From NCBI GenBank assembly GCA_963719345.1, contig CAVRCA010000003.1, forward strand, positions 434,001 to 498,000: a DNA stretch of 64,000 nt, written 5' to 3'. This document shows positions 46,688-55,142 of this stretch, in pieces. Within the stretch, counting starts at the first letter, position 1. The number at the start of each line of letters is the position of its first letter. The notes below the pieces were generated by a model. That model did no database searches. It had not been told where the DNA came from and worked only from the letters and a program-made list of their open reading frames with translations. This stretch comes from CAVRCA01 sp963719345. Its GTDB lineage: Bacteria > Pseudomonadota > Alphaproteobacteria > Acetobacterales > Acetobacteraceae. The position numbers were made by a program, and so were the translations under genes.

Positions 46688-47872
46688 TCACGCGAGAAGC
46701 CCGCGACGCGCCAGGTTGCGCATCAGCGCGAGGGCACCGAACTCCCATTGCGGCAGCTTGTCGCAGGTGTTGACGCGGTTGGTCAGCGCCCCGAGCTTGG
46801 GCGAGGAGATCGACACGATGTCGCCGGGCTGGTGCGTGAAGCCGGCACCCGCCTCGCCGCGGTCCTCGGTCGGCGCGAACATCGTCCCGAGGAAGAGCGC
46901 GAAGCCGTCGGGATACTGGTTCGTGGCACCGATGGTCTGGCTGACAAGATCCTGCGGATCGCGGCTGATCATCCGCATCGAGCTCCGGCCGGTCAGCACG
47001 AACCCGTCCGCGCCTTCGACGCGAAGATCGATTTCGGCGCGGCGCACGTCGTCGAGATCGAAGCTGGCGTCGAACAGGCGAACAAACGGGCCGACGGCGC
47101 TCGACCCCGTGTTGTCCTTGGCCTTGCTCAGCAGCAACGCACTCCGCCCCTCGAGATCGCGCAGGTTGACGTCGTTGCCCAGCGTGGCGCCGACAATGGT
47201 TCCCCGGCTGTTCACCACCAGGACGATCTCGGGTTCGGGGTTGTTCCAGGACGATTTCGGGTTGATGCCGATCTCTGCGCCGACGCCGACCGAAGCGAGA
47301 GGCTGGCATTTGGTGAACACCTCGGCGTCGGGCCCGATGCCGACCTCGAGATATTGCGACCACAATCCGCGTTGCTGCAGCGCCACTTTCAGTCGCGCGG
47401 CATCGTCCGACCCCGGTCTCACCTGGCCGAGGTCGGTGCCGATCTCGTCGACGAGCCCGCGGCGGACCTCGTCGGCCCGCGCCTTGTCGCCGCGCGCCTG
47501 CTCCTCGACGACGCGTTCGAGAAGGCTGGAGGCGAAGGTAACGCCGGCCGCCTTCACCGCCTGCAGGTCGATGGGAGCGAGGAACCGGGGGCGGTTCAAA
47601 TCATGCTCGCCGGCAACGCTGTTCGCGAGGATCGCTTCGACGCTGCCGAGCAATCGGTCGCGCGGTGCGGCGCGGACGGTGCCGAGCGGGTCGGCGCCGT
47701 TGAACAACTCGGCCGTCGTCGCGGCCACCGCGCTGATGTCGTACACGCTCCCCTCATGCAGTACGGCGACGCTCGGTCCACCGCTCTCTCCCGGAACCCA
47801 GACCCGGGTCACGAGGGTGCCGGCGCAGCCGTCTTCGGGGAGGCAGCGGGCCGGATCGAGCGTGAGGTTCAT
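46688..47872 (-). CDS. FAH-family sugar-acid enzyme (2-keto-3-deoxy-aldonate dehydratase-like)
   Basis: A 394-residue fumarylacetoacetate-hydrolase-fold enzyme of the long XylX-like group, known for dehydrating 2-keto-3-deoxy-pentonates or cleaving diketo-deoxy sugar acids. Landmarks are TLVTRVWVPGESGGPSVAVL, LAPIDLQAVKAAGVTFASSL, LERVVEEQARGD, WSQYLEVGIGPDAEVFTKCQ, the metal site NNPEPEIVLVVNSRG, LGNDVNLRDLEGRSALLLSK with AKDN, and DGFALFLGTMFAPTEDR. It lies between the fuconate dehydratase and the transporter, so it probably acts on the dehydratase product or its oxidised form. The exact reaction, dehydration or hydrolysis, cannot be decided here. Confidence 0.85.
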   Translation of the reverse strand: MNLTLDPARCLPEDGCAGTLVTRVWVPGESGGPSVAVLHEGSVYDISAVAATTAELFNGADPLGTVRAAPRDRLLGSVEAILANSVAGEHDLNRPRFLAPIDLQAVKAAGVTFASSLLERVVEEQARGDKARADEVRRGLVDEIGTDLGQVRPGSDDAARLKVALQQRGLWSQYLEVGIGPDAEVFTKCQPLASVGVGAEIGINPKSSWNNPEPEIVLVVNSRGTIVGATLGNDVNLRDLEGRSALLLSKAKDNTGSSAVGPFVRLFDASFDLDDVRRAEIDLRVEGADGFVLTGRSSMRMISRDPQDLVSQTIGATNQYPDGFALFLGTMFAPTEDRGEAGAGFTHQPGDIVSISSPKLGALTNRVNTCDKLPQWEFGALALMRNLARRGLLA

Positions 47873-47914
47873 CGCATTCTCCTCGGCATCCGAAACACCA
47901 TGCCGGTCACGGGC

Positions 47915-49213
47915 TCACGCCGTCGTGCTCGCCCGCCCCGGCGCCAGACTGCCGGGCAAGGCCGGCAGCGGCCCGATCTTGCCGACGACGAAGAGGTACA
48001 CAAGGGCACCCAGCAGGCAGAACCCGCCCGCCACGGTCAGCGGCACGAGGAACGAGCCGCGGGTGATCGTGAGCATCACCCCGGTGAACGTCGTCGTCAC
48101 GATGCCGGCAAGGTTGGACGCAAAATTCTGGATGCCGCCGATCGAGGCGACATGGGCGGGACTGGGCGCCACGTCCCCCGGCAGCGACCAGATGCTCGCC
48201 GCGGTGAAGGCCAGGCTGGCGTAGGAGATCGCGAAGAACAGCAGCGCCACATAGACGTTCGGCGCGATGGCCGAAAGGGTGATCGCCGAGGACACCAGCA
48301 TGCCGCCGACCAGGCACACCTTGCGCGCGGCGGTCAGGCTCCAGCCGCGGCGATACAGCGCGTCGGAGGTGATGCCACCCAGCCAGCCGCCCGGGATCGC
48401 GACAAGCGCCGGCAGCACGCCAAGGGTTCCGAGTTGGGCGAGCGAGAAGCCGCGAGCCTGCACCAGGTAGGTCGGGAACCAAGTGATGAAGAAGTAGATG
48501 ACGAAATTCAGGCAGAAGAACCCGATCATCATCCCCCAGACCGTGCGATAGCGGAACAGCGAGACCCACGGGATCTTTTGCGCATCGGCCGCTTGCGGGG
48601 CGCCGCGCTCGGCCTGGAGTCGCCGGAGCTGCTCGGGCGTAACGGAGCGGTGCCGCTCGGGATCGCGGTAGATCACCAGCCAGGCGACCGCCCAGACAAT
48701 TCCGAGCAGGCCGGTCACGACGAAGGATGTCCGCCAGCCGAAGCTGCCGATCAGCCAGGTGACCAGCGGCAACGACAGCGCCGAGCCGATGCGCGAGCCG
48801 CTGTCGAAGATGCTGCTGGCCAAGGCCCGCTCGCTGCGCGGGAACCAGTTGGCGGTCACCTTGGCGCAGGACGGATAGGCACCCGCCTCGCCAACTCCCA
48901 GCATGAGCCGGCAGCCCATGAGCGTGGTGACGTTGCGAGCCGCCGCGGTGAGGGCGGTGAACACCGACCACCACGCCACGGCGAGGGACAGCGACAGGCG
49001 CGGGCCGACCCGGTCGGCGAACCAGCCGAACGGCATCTGCATGATCGAGTAGGTCCAGAAGAAGCCGCTGAGGACCAGGCCCATCATGGCGGCGTCGATT
49101 GCCAGCTCTCGCTGCATCTCCGGCGCCGCCACGGCGAGGTTGGCGCGATCGATGTAGTTGATCGCGTTCGCCAGACAGCAGAGGACGATCATGGTCCAGC
49201 GTGCCTGCGGCAT
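47915..49213 (-). CDS. MFS transporter, anion:cation symporter (sugar-acid) family
   Basis: A 432-residue inner-membrane transporter with twelve predicted helices. The ATG at 49213 follows gagggggg, better than open codons up to 49315. Family marks are CCLANAINYIDRANLAVAAP in helix 1, MPFGWFADRVGPRLSLSLAV (MFS loop 2-3 motif), GVGEAGAYPSCAKVTANWFP, RALASSIFDSGSRIGSAL, and the second-half GGWLGGITSDALYRRGWS. These match the ACS family that imports hexuronates, galactonate or tartrate with protons. Together with the two downstream enzymes it forms an import-and-breakdown unit for an aldonate such as L-fuconate (inference). Confidence 0.88.
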   Translation of the reverse strand: MPQARWTMIVLCCLANAINYIDRANLAVAAPEMQRELAIDAAMMGLVLSGFFWTYSIMQMPFGWFADRVGPRLSLSLAVAWWSVFTALTAAARNVTTLMGCRLMLGVGEAGAYPSCAKVTANWFPRSERALASSIFDSGSRIGSALSLPLVTWLIGSFGWRTSFVVTGLLGIVWAVAWLVIYRDPERHRSVTPEQLRRLQAERGAPQAADAQKIPWVSLFRYRTVWGMMIGFFCLNFVIYFFITWFPTYLVQARGFSLAQLGTLGVLPALVAIPGGWLGGITSDALYRRGWSLTAARKVCLVGGMLVSSAITLSAIAPNVYVALLFFAISYASLAFTAASIWSLPGDVAPSPAHVASIGGIQNFASNLAGIVTTTFTGVMLTITRGSFLVPLTVAGGFCLLGALVYLFVVGKIGPLPALPGSLAPGRASTTA

Positions 49214-49416
49214 CGCGCTTCCCCCCTCTTGGTTCCGCTCGTCACGGAGCACCGGTGTAACGTGGATCAGCCGGGGCCGTTCCGGTGATCGTCGCGCCCG
49301 AACCGGCGAAGGCACGGGACGCGGCGACGCGCCGCCGGCAGCGGTTGCATGGAGGGTGGTGGACGTGCCGGCCCTTCTGCTCTCAAATTGCCCTCACCGA
49401 TCATTCGGGGACCATC
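49214..49416. promoter_or_regulatory. Divergent intergenic region between MFS transporter and TfdA-like gene
   Basis: This gap of about 200 bases separates two outward-facing genes and must hold both promoters. I saw no clear repeat or operator and no plausible small gene. Confidence 0.4.
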
Positions 49417-50295
49417 ATGCTGCGCATCCACCCGCTCCACGATCTGTTTGCCGCCGAGGCAACCGGAATTGACCTGAGCGCTCCGCTCGCTCCCGATGCG
49501 GTCGCCGAAATCGACGCGGCAATGGACCGCCATGCCGTGCTGGTGTTCCGCGGCCAGCCGCTGACGCAGGACCAGCAGATGCGCATGACGCGCTCGTTCG
49601 GCCCGCTCGACCTCGGCCTGAAAAAGGTGAAGAAGCAGGCGGACCGGCTGCAGTACGCCGAACTGGCGGACATCTCGAACGTCGATGCCGACGGCCGGCC
49701 GGTCGCGCGCGATCACCGCAAGATCGTCAGCAACATCGCCAACCAGCTCTGGCACAGCGACAGCTCGTTCCAGCAGCCGGCCGCCCGCTACTCCATGCTG
49801 TCCGCGGTCGTGATCCCGTCCTGGGGCGGCGACACCGAGTTCGCCGACATGCGGGCCGCCTACGATAATCTCCCTGAGCGAATGAAGCGTGAGATCGCCC
49901 CGCTCAGGGCCGAGCACTACGCCCTGCATTCGCGCTTCCTGCTCGGCGACGAGGACTACACGGAGGAGCAGCGCAACGCGATCCCGCCGGTCGCCTGGCC
50001 GATCGTGCGCACCCACCCTGGTTCGGGACGGCGGCATCTGTTCATCGGCGTGCATGCGCGCGGCATTCTCGACATGACGGTCGCCGAAGGCCGCATGCTG
50101 CTGGCCGACTTGCAGGAGCACGCAACCCAGCCGCGGTTCATCTATCGCCATCACTGGCAGGTCGGCGACCTGGTGATGTGGGACAATCGCTGCACTCTGC
50201 ATCGCGGACGACGTTACGATCTGACCGAACCGCGCGAGTTGCGCCGCAGCACCACCGAGGACACCGACAGCACCACCGCGGCGGCCGCAGCCTGA
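49417..50295 (+). CDS. TfdA/TauD-type Fe(II)/2-oxoglutarate dioxygenase
   Basis: A 292-residue dioxygenase. From the ATG at 49417 (MLRIHPLHDLFAAEATGIDL) the facial triad falls at His113, Asp115 (QLWHSDSSFQ) and His262 (WDNRCTLHRGRRYD), the same residue numbers as I recall for TfdA, the enzyme that cleaves the ether of 2,4-dichlorophenoxyacetate. THPGSGRRHLFIGVHARGI and ELRRSTTEDT (2-oxoglutarate-binding Arg) complete the site. Sequence around SMLSAVVIPSWGGDTEFADM is TfdA-like rather than TauD-like. TfdA homologues of soil alphaproteobacteria accept varied phenoxyalkanoates or natural analogues, so the substrate is uncertain. It is divergent from the sugar-acid operon and convergent with an iron alcohol dehydrogenase. 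Confidence 0.88.
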   Translation: MLRIHPLHDLFAAEATGIDLSAPLAPDAVAEIDAAMDRHAVLVFRGQPLTQDQQMRMTRSFGPLDLGLKKVKKQADRLQYAELADISNVDADGRPVARDHRKIVSNIANQLWHSDSSFQQPAARYSMLSAVVIPSWGGDTEFADMRAAYDNLPERMKREIAPLRAEHYALHSRFLLGDEDYTEEQRNAIPPVAWPIVRTHPGSGRRHLFIGVHARGILDMTVAEGRMLLADLQEHATQPRFIYRHHWQVGDLVMWDNRCTLHRGRRYDLTEPRELRRSTTEDTDSTTAAAAA

Positions 50296-50334
50296 TGGCG
50301 TCCGGCCGTTGATGGTGTTTTAGCGCGCACGCCG

Positions 50335-51508
50335 CTACGCGGCGATCTCCAGGATCTTCCGCACCTCGGCGGGACCGGCGATCGGGCGCGGATTGCGCGG
50401 CACCCAGGGCGTGCCCATCGCCTGCTCGGCGATGCGGTCGAAGCTGTCCGGGCCGATCCGCACCGCGCTCAGGCTGCGCGGCATGTCGAGGCCGGCGATG
50501 AAGGCGTCCAGGACCTCCGCGGCGTCCTCGCCCGCGCGTTCCATCGCCGCCGCCACCAGCGCCTGGCGCGCCGCGTTCGCCGGCTGGTTCCAGCGCATCA
50601 CCGCGGGCAGCATGATGCACGACGTGTGTCCGTGCGGGATGTCGAAGGCGGCGCCCAGCACGTAGCCGATGCCGTGACTGGCCCCCATCGGGACGCCGGC
50701 CGCGAGCGGTCCCATCGACAGCCATGACCCGAGCTGGCAGTCGAGCCGGGCGTCGAGGTCGGTCGGATCGGCCTTCACGCGCGGCAGGCCGCTCGCCAGA
50801 AGTGCCAGCCCGCGCAGCGCCTGCGCGTCGGCGAACGGATTGGCCTCGGCCGAGCAGACACCCTCGACGCAGTGATCGACGGCACGGATGCCGGTGGACA
50901 GGAACAGCCACTCCGGCGTGTGTACCGTAACGGCCGGATCAAGGATGACCGCGGCCGGCACGATCTGCGGATGGCGGAACAGTTCCTTCACCCGGCTCCG
51001 CTCGTCTGTCACGCCGGAAATGGCGCTGAACTCACCGGCCGACAGCGTTGTCGGCACGCTGATCTGGCGGACCGTCGGCGCGTTGCACGGCGGCGGCCCG
51101 AGGGTGCCGTAAGGCCCCTTCACCGGGCGCAGCCGGTCCAGATCCTCGGCCGTGCGGATGTCGTTGGCGAGGCAAAGCTGCACCGCCTTGGCCGCGTCGG
51201 TCATGGAGCCGCCGCCGACCGTCACGATCAGATCCGCGTCGACATCGCGCGCCTGCTCCGTGGCCGCGATCACCGCTGTCCGCGGCGTGTGCGGCGGCAT
51301 CCGGTCAAACACCCCCGCACAGCGATTGCCAAGCGCACGCCGCACCTTGTCGATCTCGTCGGTCTCGCGAATTCAGCGTTCCGCTGACCATGAGTAAGAC
51401 ACGGCTGGCGTCGCGGCGCTGCGCCGCTTCCGCCACCGCCTGCGCCGCGGGCACGCCGAACAACACCTCGTCCATTCGGCTGAATACGACCCGACCCCGC
51501 TTCGGCAT
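50335..51508 (-). CDS. Iron-containing alcohol dehydrogenase / maleylacetate-reductase-like, one frameshift
   Basis: About 391 codons with one frameshift near 51370. The N-terminus MPKRGRVVFSRMDEVLFGVP leads to VLLMVSGTLN. Removing one T from gaattc gives RETDEIDKVRRALG, then FDRMPPHTPR, DLIVTVGGGSMTDAAKAVQL (NAD-binding), SVPTTLSAGEFSAISGVTDE, and the metal-site helices with TGIRAVDHCVEG, MGASHGIGYVLGAAFDIPHG and HTSC. The pattern fits group III Fe-ADHs, including maleylacetate reductases. Length is 3n+1 and the rest is intact. It is convergent with the TfdA-like gene. A link to ring-cleavage products is possible but not shown. Confidence 0.83.
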
Positions 51509-51602
51509 GTTCCGTCTCCCCCAAGCTGCGCGCCCTTAGCAGGCGTCTTGCGACCCTCGAACTCCGTTACCTACCCTGGATCAATTCTTGGGGGAAATGC
51601 CG

Positions 51603-52649
51603 ATGAGCGCCACAGCGGCCGAGAAGCAAGCCTACCCGCACCCGCATGTGCGAACCGATTGGCTCGATGAGGTCCGGGAAGACATCATCGAGCCTGGCCT
51701 GCCGATCATCGACCCGCATCATCACCTCTGGCACGACCGGCCGTCCGGCCGCTACCTGATCGAGGAACTGGCGGCCGATCTCGGCAGCGGCCACAACGTC
51801 GTGGCGACCGTGTTCATGCAATGCGCGTGGATGCACCGCGCGGACGGACCCGAGGCGTTCCGACCGGTCGGCGAGACGGAGGTGGTGAGCGCGGTGGCGA
51901 CGCTGTCGGCCCGCGGTGCCTATGGCCCGGCCCGGGCCTGCGCCGGCATCATCGGCTTCGCCGACCTGCGCGGCGAGCAACTCGACGCCGTCCTCGACGC
52001 CCACGTGGCGGCCGGCGCCGGACGGTTCCGGGGCATCCGGCACATCAGCGCCTGGGATGACGCGATCGTGCCGACGACCTCGGTCGTGCCGCCGCCCGGC
52101 CTCCTGCGCGACCCGGCGTTCCTGCGCGGCCTGCGTCGGCTCGGCGAGCGCGGCTTCACCTACAATTCGTGGCAGTATCACCCGCAACTGCCGGACGTGC
52201 TGGCGGTTGCGCGGGAGGCGCCGGGAACCTCCATCGTCATCGACCATGTCGGCGGCCCGCTCGGGTGCGGCCCCTACCGCAGCCGGCGCGACGAAGTGTT
52301 CCGGGACTGGGCCGCCGCCATGAAGGACCTCGCCGCCTGCCCGAACGTCTACGTCAAGCTTGGCGGGCTGGCGATGCCGGTCAACGGCTTCGATTACCAC
52401 ACCGACGCCCGCCCGCCGAGTTCGACGCGGATGGCGGAGGATTGGAAGCCCTGGATGCAGAGCTGCATCGAGATGTTCGGTTCCGACCGGTGCATGTTCG
52501 AAAGCAATTTCCCGGTCGACAAGGGGATGTGCAGCTACCCGGTGCTATGGAACGCTTTTAAGCGCATTGCCGCCGGCGCCTCGGCCCAGGAGAAGGCTGC
52601 GCTGTTCCACGACACGGCGGCACGGTTCTATTCCCTTCCGGTTAGTTGA
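51603..52649 (+). CDS. COG3618-type amidohydrolase (lactonase-like)
   Basis: A 348-residue TIM-barrel metal hydrolase of the Amidohydro_2 family. ATG at 51603 lies about nine bases after ggggga (51597 is also in frame). The metal motif is LPIIDPHHHLWHD, followed by GHNVVATVFMQCAWMHRADG, AGIIGFADLRG, RFRGIRHISAWDDAI, IVIDHVGGPLG (second His), and SDRCMFESNFPVDKG near the end. COG3618 contains L-fuconolactonase and L-rhamnonolactonase as well as many unassigned hydrolases. Its position about 5 kb from fuconate dehydratase makes a sugar-lactonase role attractive but unproved. It is divergent from the alcohol dehydrogenase, with about 95 bases between. Confidence 0.82.
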   Translation: MSATAAEKQAYPHPHVRTDWLDEVREDIIEPGLPIIDPHHHLWHDRPSGRYLIEELAADLGSGHNVVATVFMQCAWMHRADGPEAFRPVGETEVVSAVATLSARGAYGPARACAGIIGFADLRGEQLDAVLDAHVAAGAGRFRGIRHISAWDDAIVPTTSVVPPPGLLRDPAFLRGLRRLGERGFTYNSWQYHPQLPDVLAVAREAPGTSIVIDHVGGPLGCGPYRSRRDEVFRDWAAAMKDLAACPNVYVKLGGLAMPVNGFDYHTDARPPSSTRMAEDWKPWMQSCIEMFGSDRCMFESNFPVDKGMCSYPVLWNAFKRIAAGASAQEKAALFHDTAARFYSLPVS

Positions 52650-52710
52650 CGTCGGATGCTCGATTTGCTGTGTGGGCGGCTCCAGACGCAAACGTGTTAG
52701 GGTGCATCCG

Positions 52711-53289
52711 ATGAATGTCGCCCTACGCAAGCCGATGACGCTTGAACAGTTCCTCGCCTGGGAGGAACTGCAGGAAGGGCGCTATGAGTTCGACGGTGCG
52801 CAGCCCGTCGCCATGGCTGGGGGGACAGCCGCGCACGCCGCCATCCAGGTCAATCTCCTCGCGGCACTGCGGGCCGGGCTGCGCGGCACGCCCTGCCGCC
52901 CATATGGCAGCGAGCTCAAACTCGAAGTCGCCGGTCGCATCCGCTACCCGGAGGCCTTCGTCGTCTGCAGCCCGGTCCCGCCCCGCTCCAAGGTGGTCGC
53001 CAACCCGGTGGTGGTATTCGAAATCCTCAGCGACGGGTCCGCGAACGATGACCTTGTGGTCAAGAACGCCGAATATCGCGATACCCCTTCGGTCCAGCGT
53101 TACGTCGTCCTGCAGCAAACCCATGCCGGTGCGATGGTTTTTACGCGCAACGGTGAGAATTGGGTCACCGAACTGGTTTCCGGCGATGAGGCGGTGCTTC
53201 GGATGCCGGAGATCGACATCCCGCTGGCCGAGCTTTACGGCGACGTCGACTTGCAGCCCGACCAGGACACCCAACCAACGTCAGGCTAA
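52711..53289 (+). CDS. Uma2-family (DUF820) nuclease-fold protein
   Basis: A 192-residue protein beginning MNVALRKPMTLEQFLAWEEL. The Uma2/DUF820 pattern is visible: PMTLEQFLAWEELQEGRYEF, AMAGGTAAHAAIQVNLLAAL, then the PD-(D/E)xK-like core with SELKLEVAGRIRYPEAFVVC and NPVVVFEILSDGSANDDL, followed by YVVLQQTHAGAMVF. In active members the second motif is D-x-x-V; here YPEAFVVC shows Glu-Ala in place of Pro-Asp, so nuclease activity is doubtful. Family function is unknown. It ends in a 16-bp tandem duplication that contains the stop. Confidence 0.85.
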   Translation: MNVALRKPMTLEQFLAWEELQEGRYEFDGAQPVAMAGGTAAHAAIQVNLLAALRAGLRGTPCRPYGSELKLEVAGRIRYPEAFVVCSPVPPRSKVVANPVVVFEILSDGSANDDLVVKNAEYRDTPSVQRYVVLQQTHAGAMVFTRNGENWVTELVSGDEAVLRMPEIDIPLAELYGDVDLQPDQDTQPTSG

Positions 53290-53305
53290 ACCAACGTCAG
53301 GCTAA
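53274..53305 (+). repeat. Perfect 16-bp tandem duplication spanning the Uma2 stop codon
   Basis: accaacgtcaggctaa occurs at 53274-53289 and again at 53290-53305. The first copy contains the last codons and the TAA of the Uma2 gene; the second copy is untranslated and abuts the 3' end of the convergent hydrolase gene. Confidence 0.9.
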
Positions 53306-53308
53306 GCG

Positions 53309-54130
53309 TTACGCTTGCCGAAGCGCCTCCAGGGCGGCGCGCACCAGCAGCCCGTCCGGCCGGCGGAGTTCTTCAACGATCGTGAAATGGTCGGCACCCG
53401 CGGCCGGGATCAACGACCCGGGGAGATGAGCGGCGGCGCGCATCGCGTGCAGGGCGCGGCTGTCGGCGACCAGCGGCGGCAGCTCGGCGGTGCCATAGGT
53501 GATCGCCAGCGGCTTGCGCACCGGGGTCAGGCGCAGGGGCGAGAAGGTAGCCACCTCCTCGTCGGTCAGCCGCAGCGCCTCGTTGAGATAGGTGTCGCGC
53601 AGCGGGCCGAGCTCGAAGATACCTGAGATCGCCAAGCCGGCGGCAACTCTTGGATGCCCCAAGGCCATCGCCGTCAGATGCCCGCCGGCCGACCAGCCGG
53701 CCACCAGCACGGGTCCCGCGATGCCGTGCTGCGCGCCCTCGGCGGCCAACCAGTCGAGCGCCGCCCTGATCTCGCCGACGATCTGCGTCATCGTGGCGGC
53801 GGGGGCCAAGGTGTAGCCGGGCAAGGCAACCGACCAGCCGTGCGCCCGCAGCCCCTCGCCCAGACAGCAGAAATCCTCGCGACGGTTGCGTTGCCAGTAG
53901 CCGCCATGGATGAACACCAGGCACGGCGCCGAGGGATCGGGGCCGGGGAAGATGTCCCAGCGCTGCCGTTCGGCCGTCCCGTACGGCACATCCAGCGCCC
54001 CCGGCGCCGAGGCGCGGAATGCGGCCGAAGCGGCGGCGCGCGCCTGGTTCAGGGCGGCACTGTTCGGCACCGCCTCGGTGTTGTTGTACGCCGCGTCCCG
54101 CTCGGCGCGGCTCATGGCACCCCAGTTCAT
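53309..54130 (-). CDS. Alpha/beta hydrolase, kynurenine-formamidase-like
   Basis: A 273-residue hydrolase from the ATG at 54130 (MNWGAMSRAERDAAYNNTEA; six further codons are open upstream). The oxyanion motif FIHGGYWQRNRREDF and the nucleophile elbow GWSAGGHLTAMAL are those of arylformamidase/AFMID-like esterases, where HGGYW is diagnostic. Catalytic Asp and His probably lie in the C-terminal part (ADHFTIVEELRRPDG gives the His). The N-terminal MSRAERDAAYNN motif also fits that group. Kynurenine genes are not nearby, so the substrate could be another amide or ester. It is 27 bases downstream of the pirin gene, likely in one transcript. Confidence 0.82.
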   Translation of the reverse strand: MNWGAMSRAERDAAYNNTEAVPNSAALNQARAAASAAFRASAPGALDVPYGTAERQRWDIFPGPDPSAPCLVFIHGGYWQRNRREDFCCLGEGLRAHGWSVALPGYTLAPAATMTQIVGEIRAALDWLAAEGAQHGIAGPVLVAGWSAGGHLTAMALGHPRVAAGLAISGIFELGPLRDTYLNEALRLTDEEVATFSPLRLTPVRKPLAITYGTAELPPLVADSRALHAMRAAAHLPGSLIPAAGADHFTIVEELRRPDGLLVRAALEALRQA

Positions 54131-54157
54131 CAGATCGCCCTTTGCCACCCCAAATCG

Positions 54158-55099
54158 TCAGGGAACGTGTGTGACGCCCGGCTGCTCCGGGAGCGGAATG
54201 AACTCCTCGGCGTCGCCCGGCACCGTGTCGAACCGGCCGGCGGTCCACTCGGCCTTGGCCTGCTCGATCCGCTCGCGCGAGGACGAGACGAAATTCCACC
54301 AGACGTGACGCGGCCCGTCCATCCCGGCGCCGCCGAACAGCAGCAGGCGCGCCGCACCTTCGGCGACGACCGTGATCTCGTCGCCGGGGCGCAGCACCAG
54401 GAGCTGATGCGGCGTAAAACGGTCGCCGTTCACCGCAATCGTGCCCTCGACGACGTAGAGGGCACGCTCCTCATGCTCGCGCGGGACCGGGAGCTTGGCC
54501 CCGGACTCCAGCACCGCCTCGGCATAAAGCGTGTCCGAAAACGTCCGCACGGCCGCTCGTTCGCCGAACCCTTGACCGGCGATCAAGGTGACGCGCTTGC
54601 CCTCCCCGGTCAGCACCGGCAGGGAGCCCGCCGCATGGTGGCTGAAGCTCGGATCGGTCTCTTCCGCCGCGCGCGGCAGGGCGACCCAGGTCTGGATGCC
54701 GTGCGCACGGCTGGACCGGCGCCGCTCCTCGGCGCCCGTCCGCTCGGAGTGGACGATGCCCCGTCCGGCGGTCATCCAGTTGACAGCGCCAGGGCGGATC
54801 GGCTGGTCGGTGCCGAGACTGTCGCGATGCGTGATCTCGCCCTCGAACAGGTAGGTCACGGTAGCCAGCCCGATATGCGGGTGCGGCCGAACGTCGATCC
54901 CGTGCCCGGCGTCGAACAGCGCCGGTCCCATCTCGTCGAAGAATATGAACGGGCCGACCATCTGCCGCTTCGGACTTGGCAGCGCCCGGCGCACCTCGAA
55001 CCCGCCGAGATCACGCGCACTCGGCACGATCACGAGTTCCACCGCCGCGCAGGACGCAGCGTCGCCCGGCGTCGGGTCGGGGACGGGATTGAAGCTCAT
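54158..55099 (-). CDS. Pirin family protein
   Basis: A 313-residue bicupin. From the ATG at 55099 (MSFNPVPDPTPGD) it has LVIVPSARDLGGFEVRRALP, then the N-terminal cupin with metal ligands in VRPHPHIGLATVTYLFEGEI followed by HRDSLG, NWMTAGRGIVHSERT, and the C-terminal cupin with PREHEERALYVVEGTIAVNG. The H-x-H...H...E metal set of pirins (quercetinase-like or redox-regulatory) is complete. The C-terminus with RHVWWNFVSSSRERIEQAKA is typical. The biological role in bacteria is variable. It precedes the alpha/beta hydrolase on the same strand. Confidence 0.92.
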   Translation of the reverse strand: MSFNPVPDPTPGDAASCAAVELVIVPSARDLGGFEVRRALPSPKRQMVGPFIFFDEMGPALFDAGHGIDVRPHPHIGLATVTYLFEGEITHRDSLGTDQPIRPGAVNWMTAGRGIVHSERTGAEERRRSSRAHGIQTWVALPRAAEETDPSFSHHAAGSLPVLTGEGKRVTLIAGQGFGERAAVRTFSDTLYAEAVLESGAKLPVPREHEERALYVVEGTIAVNGDRFTPHQLLVLRPGDEITVVAEGAARLLLFGGAGMDGPRHVWWNFVSSSRERIEQAKAEWTAGRFDTVPGDAEEFIPLPEQPGVTHVP

Positions 55100-55142
55100 T
55101 GGCTCGGGTCCTTCTCGTTGCTGAACGCCGATCATGCGCCGA

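Noticed and set aside
46580..49288. A 902-codon plus-strand open frame opposite the fuconate dehydratase/FAH/MFS genes
   Set aside because: Composition is Arg/Gln/Gly/His-rich with no domain pattern, and the opposite strand carries three clear enzyme and transporter genes.
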